From positions 496,001-560,000 of the forward strand of contig NZ_FNQM01000003.1 of NCBI RefSeq assembly GCF_900107585.1: 64,000 nucleotides of DNA. Direction: 5' to 3'. How positions within the stretch are numbered: the stretch's first letter is position 1; every line of letters begins with the position of its first letter. The translations under genes and the position numbers were made by a program. The notes beneath the pieces are model-generated. The model saw nothing but the letters and a program-made list of their open reading frames with translations. It did not search any database and had not been told where the DNA came from. Below are positions 58,455 through 64,000 of the stretch, one piece after another. The stretch is from Rubrimonas cliftonensis. GTDB lineage: Bacteria > Pseudomonadota > Alphaproteobacteria > Rhodobacterales > Rhodobacteraceae.

Positions 58455-59639
58455 TCAGGAGACGCCGAACTTCAGCAGTCGGATCGCGGCGGTGTCGGTG
58501 ACGTCGCCGCCGACGCGGGCGGAGGCGAAGAACTGCACATGCGGCTTGGCGGTGTAGGGGTCGCGCAGGATGCGCACGTCGGGCCGCTCCGCGATGGTGT
58601 AGCCGGCGCGGAAGTCGCCGAACGCGATGGCGAAGGCGTCGGCCGCGATGTCGGGCATGTCCTCGACAGTCAGCACCGGATAGCCCATCAGCCGCGCCGG
58701 CTGATCGCCCGAGACGCCCTCGGCCCACAGGAAGCGGCCCTCGGCGTCCTTCATCTTGCGCACGGCGCCGGCGGTCTTGGAGTTCATCGCGAACACGGCG
58801 TTCTGGCGATAGCGGGCGCCGAGGCTGTACACGAGATCCACCAGCGCGTCGGCGGGGTCGGTCGGGTCGAAGGCGCCCGCCGCGCCGGTGGCGATGTAGC
58901 CGAGCGCGCCCAGCACCCAGGCGTCGGCCGGCGTCGTCGGGTAGGTCAGGAACCCGCGCGGCTTGTCGACGCCGTCGCCCGAGGTGAACGCGGCGTTCTC
59001 GGCGCGAGAGAAGGTGTCCGCGATGCGCTCCGCCAGCCAGCCCTCGATGTCGAAGGCGCTGTCGTCCAGCAGGCGCTGGGACGCCCGCGGCATCGCCGCC
59101 AGCTCATGCAGCGGGATGGAGATCTTCGTGATCTGCCCCGCGTCGGTCTCGGCCGGCGACGCGCCCTCGGCCAGCCATGCGCTGGCCATGCCGGTGGCGT
59201 CGATCAGCACTTCGAAGCTGCCCGCCTCGACCTGGGCCACCGTCGCGACCGAGCGGAGCGAGCCGGCGCCGCGCAGGATCGAGCCGATGCGCCCGGCGGT
59301 CTCCTGATCGACGAGGTAGCCGCCCTCGGCGGCGACCGCCGTCGACAGGCCCTTGCGCTCGACGGTCAGGCCGCGCAGGCCGCTCTCGTCGCCGTTGCGC
59401 AGATAGTCGCCGATGGCCTTGCGATGCGGCGTCGCGTCCGCGGCGGCGGCGGCGAGCGCGGGGCGCTGGCCGGGCTTGCGGTCGATCATCGAAATGCGGT
59501 CGTCCTGGGTTTTCATCTTGGCCTCAATCTTTTCCTGAAATGACTTGAGGTCACGCACCAGGGCGCTCACCTCTGCCTTCGCTTCCCGGATGGCGCCGGT
59601 CGCGGCGCCGCCGTCCTCGATCGAATGCGTCTCGCTCAT
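58455..59639 (-). CDS. GTA gp5 major capsid protein (HK97 fold)
   Basis: Major head protein of 394 residues (RcGTA gp5 is close to 398). Residues 1-90 form a charged coiled-coil delta/scaffold domain that the gp4 protease is expected to remove. The HK97 core starts near GLTVERKGLSTAVAAEGGYLV. RASQRLLDDSAFDIEGWLAERIA and FGDFRAGYTIAERPDVRILRDP (in parts) are diagnostic. Start MSETHSIEDGG after AGAAGG; an in-frame ATG three codons earlier is weaker. Confidence 0.95.
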   Translation of the reverse strand: MSETHSIEDGGAATGAIREAKAEVSALVRDLKSFQEKIEAKMKTQDDRISMIDRKPGQRPALAAAAADATPHRKAIGDYLRNGDESGLRGLTVERKGLSTAVAAEGGYLVDQETAGRIGSILRGAGSLRSVATVAQVEAGSFEVLIDATGMASAWLAEGASPAETDAGQITKISIPLHELAAMPRASQRLLDDSAFDIEGWLAERIADTFSRAENAAFTSGDGVDKPRGFLTYPTTPADAWVLGALGYIATGAAGAFDPTDPADALVDLVYSLGARYRQNAVFAMNSKTAGAVRKMKDAEGRFLWAEGVSGDQPARLMGYPVLTVEDMPDIAADAFAIAFGDFRAGYTIAERPDVRILRDPYTAKPHVQFFASARVGGDVTDTAAIRLLKFGVS

Positions 59640-59673
59640 CAAAAACACCTTCTCTGAAACACCGAAGAAACAG

Positions 59674-60258
59674 TCAGATCACGCTGCGCGCCTCCCGCAG
59701 CGCCTCGGTCAAGAGGCGGGCGGCTGCCGCCTCGCCGCCGTCGCTCAGCTGGAGACCGGCGGTCGCTCGGGCCTGCGGCAGCATCGGGAACGTCACGAGC
59801 GACACTTCCCAGAGATCGATCTCCAGCAGCCGACGGCCCCCGCCTTGTCGTTTTTCGGCGCGGATGACGCGGTAGCCGATCGACAGCCCGTCGATGGCGC
59901 CCGCGCTCAGCAGCGCCGCCGCCTCCGCGCCGCGCCGCACATCCGGCAGCAGTCGCCCGGAGACGCGCAGGCCGCGGTCGTCCTCGCCCAGCGCGTTCCA
60001 AACCCCGATCGGCTGCATCGGATCGTGCTGCCACAGCAGCTTCACCGAGGTTCCCCGCCGCTGAAGCGACGCCGCGAACGCGCCGGGGGCGACTTCGTCG
60101 CCACCCTCGTCGATGACGCCGAACAGGCTGGCGTATCCCTCGATCAGGCCCGGCTCGGCGTCGGAGCGGCGTCCGAGCGCACAGAACTTCATCTCCAGCG
60201 CGGCGCCCGCGCCGGGAGAAGACGGGCCCTCGCCGACCGAGCGCATGTCGTTTTTCAT
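59674..60258 (-). CDS. GTA gp4 prohead protease (HK97 family U35)
   Basis: Capsid maturation protease of 194 residues. Catalytic His is in LLWQHDPMQPIG (H78) and Ser in GLSIGYRV (S126); EIDLWEVSLVTFPML contains the third conserved acidic region. The start at 60258 has GGAG 8 nt upstream. In HK97-type systems it removes the capsid delta-domain during assembly. Confidence 0.92.
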   Translation of the reverse strand: MKNDMRSVGEGPSSPGAGAALEMKFCALGRRSDAEPGLIEGYASLFGVIDEGGDEVAPGAFAASLQRRGTSVKLLWQHDPMQPIGVWNALGEDDRGLRVSGRLLPDVRRGAEAAALLSAGAIDGLSIGYRVIRAEKRQGGGRRLLEIDLWEVSLVTFPMLPQARATAGLQLSDGGEAAAARLLTEALREARSVI

Positions 60259-60287
60259 CTTGCTCGCTCCTATCCGCGCGTCGCCCG

Positions 60288-60464
60288 TCACAAACGACGC
60301 TGGTGCTGGTTGACGAGACGCGTCACCGCGTCGAGGCGGGTCTGCAGCGCCCGCCAGCGCCTGCCGATGACCCGCAGTTCGGAGAGTCGACGCGCCGAAG
60401 CCGCCTCGTAGCTCTCCGCTTCGGGGCCGGTGGCCCGCGCGCCCGTAGAGAGTCGATCCTTCAT
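60288..60464 (-). CDS. GTA gp3.5 small protein
   Basis: Predicted 58-residue basic protein. The central segment RRLSELRVIGRRWRALQTRLDAVTRLVNQ is helical. It occupies the g3.5 position between portal and protease, and its ATG overlaps the portal stop (ATGA). Function is unknown. It is too small to be found by length filters but has strong translational coupling. Confidence 0.75.
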   Translation of the reverse strand: MKDRLSTGARATGPEAESYEAASARRLSELRVIGRRWRALQTRLDAVTRLVNQHQRRL

Positions 60465-61639
60465 GTCCGGACCTCCCTCGGAGGAAGCCCCAGGAGCCGG
60501 CGCTTTTCGTCCGCGTCCAGGAAGTCCGCTTTTGCGATCCGGTTCCATTGCGCATCCCTTTCGTCGGAGAGGGCCGGAACACGGTCGAGATCCGGCTCCG
60601 CCCGCACGGCGCCGCCCCAGCGCCACCCCAGCCACCCCGAAAGGGCGCTGGCGGTCCGGCGGGCGAGCGGCGTCACCGCCTGGCGGAAGAAGGCGCGGTT
60701 GGCCTCCTGATAGTTCGCGTAGGTGTTGTCGCCCGGCAGGCCGAGCAGCAGCGGCGGCACGCCGAAGGCGAGCGCAATCTCGCGCGCGGCGGCGTTGCGC
60801 GTCTCGAGAAACTCCATCTCCGCGGGGCTGAAGCCCATCGGCTTCCAGTCCAGCCCGCCTTCCAGCAGCATCGGCCGTCCGGCGTTGCGCGCGCCCTGGT
60901 GGTTGGCCTCGAGCTCCTCCACCAGTCGCCCGTACTGCTCCTCGGTCAGCGTCCCGGCGCCGTCGGCGCCGCGATAGACGACCGCGCCCGACGGACGGGC
61001 TGCGTTGTCGAGCAGCGCCTTGTTCCAGCGCGCGGCCTCGTTGTGGATGTCGATGGCCGCCGCCGCGCTCTCCAGCGGCGACATGCCGTAATGGTCGTTC
61101 AAGGGGTGGAACGAGCGCAGATGCAGCATCGGCGGCGCGTCGCACGTCATGGCGAAGCGGTGCGCTGTGGCGCCGACCCTGTATTCATAGGCCTCCGGCC
61201 ATCCGTCGGCGCCTGGCACCACCCTCACGCGGTCTGGCCGCAGCACATGGAGTTCGGCCGGGGCGCCGCGCGCGTCGCAGTTCGCCGCCTCAAGATAGGC
61301 GTTGCCGGAAAGCTGCAGATGTCCGTAGGTCGCCTCGAGCAGCGCCGCGCCGTCCTGCCCCGGATTGGGGCTCTGGAGCAGCGTGATCATCGGGTGGTCG
61401 GCAAGCTCGCGCCCGCCTTCGACGAAGCGCAGAGGCACGGCGGCCGCCGCCTCTGCGATCATGCGCACGCAGCGGAAGCCGATGACGTTGCCGGCGTAGC
61501 CGGCGCGTGTCAGCGATACCGTGTCGCGAGGGGTCCATGCGGCGCGGCCTGGCCCATTGATCACGGTCATGGCCCCCACCGCCGAGGCCTTCTGTTCGCG
61601 CGCATGCTTTCGCCACGCGCCGAAAATGCCGAACGCCAT
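60461..61639 (-). CDS. GTA gp3 portal protein (HK97 family)
   Basis: Portal protein of 392 residues, through which DNA enters and leaves the head. RAGYAGNVIGFRCVRMIAEAAAAVPLRF, HLQLSGNAYLEAA and LHLRSFHPLNDHYGMSPLESAAAAID (in parts) are HK97-portal signatures. Start MAFGIFGAWRKH at 61639, GGGAG 7 nt upstream. Length matches RcGTA (about 396). Confidence 0.95.
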   Translation of the reverse strand: MAFGIFGAWRKHAREQKASAVGAMTVINGPGRAAWTPRDTVSLTRAGYAGNVIGFRCVRMIAEAAAAVPLRFVEGGRELADHPMITLLQSPNPGQDGAALLEATYGHLQLSGNAYLEAANCDARGAPAELHVLRPDRVRVVPGADGWPEAYEYRVGATAHRFAMTCDAPPMLHLRSFHPLNDHYGMSPLESAAAAIDIHNEAARWNKALLDNAARPSGAVVYRGADGAGTLTEEQYGRLVEELEANHQGARNAGRPMLLEGGLDWKPMGFSPAEMEFLETRNAAAREIALAFGVPPLLLGLPGDNTYANYQEANRAFFRQAVTPLARRTASALSGWLGWRWGGAVRAEPDLDRVPALSDERDAQWNRIAKADFLDADEKRRLLGLPPREVRT

Positions 61640-61716
61640 CAGCGTCTCCCATGGTTGCATCCGTGGCGCCGACGCCGCCCTCGCGGCCTCGTCGGCGCGG
61701 CTTCCAGAGCCCTTCT

Positions 61717-63078
61717 TCAGAGCCGCCGAACCCGCGGCGCGCCCTCAGGCTCATGCATCAGCGCGACCACCGCCCAGACGAGGGCGTCGACACGGTCGGG
61801 GCTTGGCCCCGGTCCGCCAAAGGCGCACAGTTCATCTTCAAGCGCGGGGTGGCAGCCCACATGGCGCACGCGCCCCTGTTCGTAGAGCAGCGACACCGGC
61901 TCCGCCCGCGCCGCCTTCCCGGTCGTCGCCCGCACGGTAGAGACCGGCGCGACTGGATCGATGCGCCGGATCATCTCCGCCACGAGATCGCCGCCCTGAT
62001 TGACCTCCGCGACGATGCGCGAGGCGCAGTAGCTCCGGGCCGCCTCGGCGACCAGCGCCGCCCACGCCGCCGGGGCAAGCCCCTGGGCGGAGCGGTCGGC
62101 GAGCACATAGCAGGCGTCCCCCGCCCTGCCGGCAACCACGATCCCGCAGGCGTCGGAACCGGCGTGGCTCGTCACCGGCGGATCGACGCCGATCACCACC
62201 CGATCCATCGCCGGCGCCCTTGCGACGCGGTGCCGCTCGATGCCTGCGCGGGTGAACATCGCGCCTGGCCGCTCCGTGAGCAGTTCGCCGTCGAGCTCCT
62301 GCCGGCCCTGGGCCGTCCCGCGATAGCGACTTGTTATCTTCTCCAGAAAGTCCCTGGCCAGGTAGGCCCGGTTCGCCGCCGTCGGCGCGGTCGTCGCAAC
62401 CGTCGACGGATCTTCAAGAATGCGCCGCAGCAGCGCGCTGTCGCGCGGCGTCGTCGTCACCACCTGTCTCGGCCGCGTCCCGAGGCGCAGGCCGAACTGA
62501 AGCATGTCCCATGCCTGCTGGCCGCGGCGCCACTTCGCCAGCTCGTCGGACCAGGCGCAGTCGAACTGCGGGCCGCGCAGCGACTCCGGATCAGCCGCGG
62601 AAAACAGCTGAGCCTCCGCGCCGTTGGCCCAGACCAGCCGCCGCCGCGTCGCGACATAGTCCGGCCTGCGATCCGGCGGCGTGCAGGTCATGATCCCGCT
62701 GTCGCCGAACACCATGACGTCGCGCGCCTGCGCCCAGGTCTCCGCCACCAGCGCCGCCCGCTTCGCACGGCCCGGCGCCGTCGGCGTCGCGCCCTCCATC
62801 TGGGCGCGCAGCCACTCCGCGCCCGCCCGCGTCTTGCCCGCGCCGCGCCCGCCCATGGCCACCCAGGTCGTCCACTCGCCTTCCGGCGCGAGCTGGTGGT
62901 CCGGATGCGCCCAAACCTCGAACAGATAGGGCAGCGCAGCCTGCGCGTTGGCGCTCAGTCCGCGAATGAAGGCGTCACGTTGACTGCGCTCCAGCGAGGC
63001 CAGCGAGTCGGCGAGCGACCTCAGCCCGCGCGGCGTCGAGGTCGATGGCGCGCTCGCTGGCGCGCTGCACGCCGACAT
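61717..63078 (-). CDS. GTA gp2 terminase large subunit
   Basis: DNA-packaging motor, ATPase plus nuclease, about 453 residues. The N-terminal Walker A is MGGRGAGKTRAG (about 75-86), and Walker B is in QFDCAWSDELAKW. The C-terminal nuclease domain shows VIGVDPPVTSHAGSDACGI, the first metal-binding Asp. In GTAs the packaging is by headful with little site preference, so the particle carries random host DNA. The start is uncertain: the ATG at 63078 overlaps g1 by 104 nt, and no later ATG, GTG or TTG was found before conserved sequence. Confidence 0.93.
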   Translation of the reverse strand: MSACSAPASAPSTSTPRGLRSLADSLASLERSQRDAFIRGLSANAQAALPYLFEVWAHPDHQLAPEGEWTTWVAMGGRGAGKTRAGAEWLRAQMEGATPTAPGRAKRAALVAETWAQARDVMVFGDSGIMTCTPPDRRPDYVATRRRLVWANGAEAQLFSAADPESLRGPQFDCAWSDELAKWRRGQQAWDMLQFGLRLGTRPRQVVTTTPRDSALLRRILEDPSTVATTAPTAANRAYLARDFLEKITSRYRGTAQGRQELDGELLTERPGAMFTRAGIERHRVARAPAMDRVVIGVDPPVTSHAGSDACGIVVAGRAGDACYVLADRSAQGLAPAAWAALVAEAARSYCASRIVAEVNQGGDLVAEMIRRIDPVAPVSTVRATTGKAARAEPVSLLYEQGRVRHVGCHPALEDELCAFGGPGPSPDRVDALVWAVVALMHEPEGAPRVRRL

Positions 63079-63298
63079 GGCGCCGCAAGAGCTTGGCTTC
63101 ATAATCGAGCACCATCAATACAGCCTTCTGATGCGCGCGGATCACGCCCATCTCGTCGGGATCGAGAGGACGCCGCCCTTCCTCGTTGCGAAGATGCATG
63201 ATCACCGCAGTCAGAGTGGTGGCGAGTTCCTCGTAGATTGCGCAGGCGTGCTGTAGCGCCTTTCGGGCCGCGCGCTGCGCGTCTGGGGATTTCGCCAC
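62975..63298 (-). CDS. GTA gp1 terminase small subunit
   Basis: Small terminase, the DNA-recognition subunit of packaging, 107 residues. The protein is helical: AKSPDAQRAARKALQHACAIYEELATTLTAVIMHLRNEEGRRPLDPDEMGVIRAHQKAVLMVLDYEAKLLRR (in parts), matching RcGTA g1, identified experimentally in R. capsulatus as the small terminase. The GTG at 63298 has GAGG 7 nt upstream; a GTG at 63343 preceded by GGGGAG is an alternative, giving 122 residues. First gene of the GTA operon. Confidence 0.9.
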   Translation of the reverse strand: MAKSPDAQRAARKALQHACAIYEELATTLTAVIMHLRNEEGRRPLDPDEMGVIRAHQKAVLMVLDYEAKLLRRHVGVQRASERAIDLDAARAEVARRLAGLAGAQST

Positions 63299-63379
63299 GC
63301 CGCACCTCGCGAAAAATACACTCGAGAAAATCCGCCGGTTCACTCACTCTCCCCGGCGTCGGGAATCAAATTCCATGGC

Positions 63380-63423
63380 AATGCTTGATCTTCTATCGGA
63401 AAGCGATCCGGCTGTCAAGCATT
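63380..63423 (-). promoter_or_regulatory. GTA operon promoter with flanking inverted repeat
   Basis: On the minus strand TTGACA (63413-63418, perfect -35) is followed after exactly 17 nt by TAGAAG (63390-63395). Upstream is an AT-rich tract (about 63424-63458) that looks like an UP element. A perfect 9-bp inverted repeat, AATGCTTGA (63415-63423, over the -35) and TCAAGCATT (63380-63388, over the predicted start site), brackets the promoter. A second dyad, GGAAT-TTG-ATTCC, lies in the leader (63362-63374). A nearby ACTAATTAGT palindrome (63445-63454) overlaps the mltG stop. Confidence 0.75.
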
Positions 63424-63449
63424 TTACATTTTTTTACTTTAAATACTAA

Positions 63450-64000
63450 TTAGTTACCAGAAGAACCCCGGGAACGCTCGATCGCCCGCCACGCCGCGAC
63501 ATTGCGATTGTGCTCCTGAAGCGTCCGGGCGAACGCATGGCCACCGGTCCCGTCCGCCACGAAAAAGAGCGCATCGGTATCTTCTGGCCGCGCGGCCGCC
63601 ATCAGCGAGGCCTCGCCCGGATTGGCGATCGGCGTCGGCGGCAGACCGTCGATCGTGTAGGTGTTCCAGGGCGTCGGCGTCTGGATGTCGCTCCGCGTCA
63701 GCGGCCGCTCCAGCGGCCCGCGCCCCTCGGTGATCCCGTAGATGATCGTCGGGTCGGACTGGAGGCGCATCCCGCGCTCCAGCCGGTTGTGGAACACGCC
63801 TGCGACCAGTCCGCGCTCCGCCGCGACGCCCGTCTCCTTCTCGACGATCGAAGCCAGCGTCACGAGATCGAGCGGGTTCTCGAGCCTCAGCCCGGGATCA
63901 CGCGCCTCCCACGCGGCGGCGACCCGCCGCGTCTGGAGATCCTTCATGCGCTGCAGGGTGGCCGCCCTGCTGTCGCCGCGCTGGATCGCATAGGTGTCTG
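63450..64000 (-). CDS. mltG: endolytic murein transglycosylase MltG (partial)
   Basis: C-terminal part of a membrane-bound lytic transglycosylase that cleaves newly made glycan strands; the N terminus lies beyond the window. The visible 180-odd residues include LASIVEKETG, with the catalytic Glu, plus AGVFHNRLERGMRLQSDPTIIYG and TYTIDGLPPTPIANPG, all diagnostic for MltG (YceG). The TAA stop is about 30 nt before the -35 of the GTA promoter, without a visible terminator, so some read-through is possible. Confidence 0.93.
   Translation of the reverse strand, partial: DTYAIQRGDSRAATLQRMKDLQTRRVAAAWEARDPGLRLENPLDLVTLASIVEKETGVAAERGLVAGVFHNRLERGMRLQSDPTIIYGITEGRGPLERPLTRSDIQTPTPWNTYTIDGLPPTPIANPGEASLMAAARPEDTDALFFVADGTGGHAFARTLQEHNRNVAAWRAIERSRGSSGN

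Noticed and set aside
48188-64000. Cluster as an ordinary inducible prophage
   Set aside because: No integrase, repressor, replication or att-like direct repeats are seen; gene order and sizes match RcGTA, and flanks are ordinary chromosomal genes.

Overview
The window is 64 kb of GC-rich chromosomal DNA from an alphaproteobacterium, most likely a member of Rhodobacterales. The evidence is a Rhodobacter-type nuo operon with extra small genes between the subunits, a short ProRS without the editing insert, a lipoyl domain fused to PDH E1-beta, and an intact gene-transfer-agent (GTA) cluster in the order known from Rhodobacter capsulatus (RcGTA). Nearly all DNA is coding. I found no insertion sequence, integrase or CRISPR array.

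Region 1 (1-16,871, minus strand) is the respiratory complex I operon, nuoA to nuoN, with nuoN cut by the window edge. Five non-Nuo genes lie inside it: an AT-richer coiled-coil/membrane protein between nuoD and nuoE, a helix-hairpin-helix protein between nuoE and nuoF, and a zinc-ribbon membrane protein, a DUF3291 protein and a SAM methyltransferase between nuoF and nuoG. A promoter candidate precedes nuoA.

Region 2 (16,900-29,450, minus strand) is housekeeping: a cyclase-FHA signalling protein, tRNA-Asp, a lipase-like protein, tRNA-Val, the LolCDE-type lipoprotein exporter (lolD plus lolC/E), proS, ppx/gppA, der, bamB with a YfgM-like TPR protein, and panB.

Region 3 (29,550-41,180) holds a 14-nt tandem repeat and palindrome ahead of a two-gene RND efflux operon (plus), then uup, rsmD, a class V aminotransferase and a BCCT transporter (minus), and a DUF4149-mazG pair (plus).

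Region 4 (41,279-47,189, plus strand) is fur, eno, ftsB and pdhA-pdhB-pdhC, linking glycolysis to acetyl-CoA. It ends in a hairpin shared with convergent cysE.

Region 5 (47,259-64,000, minus strand) runs mltG, then GTA g1 (small terminase) to g15 (host-specificity hub), then DUF2793, a conserved small protein and a holin-like membrane protein, then cysE. All 17 GTA reading frames (g1 to g15 plus g3.5 and g10.1) are open and most overlap their neighbour, which points to purifying selection and a domesticated particle rather than a decaying prophage. The promoter candidate ahead of g1 has a near-consensus -35, an AT-rich upstream tract and a perfect 9-bp inverted repeat bracketing the promoter core. 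That operator-like dyad is the most interesting regulatory signal here. All functional calls are from reading the sequence; no database search was run.
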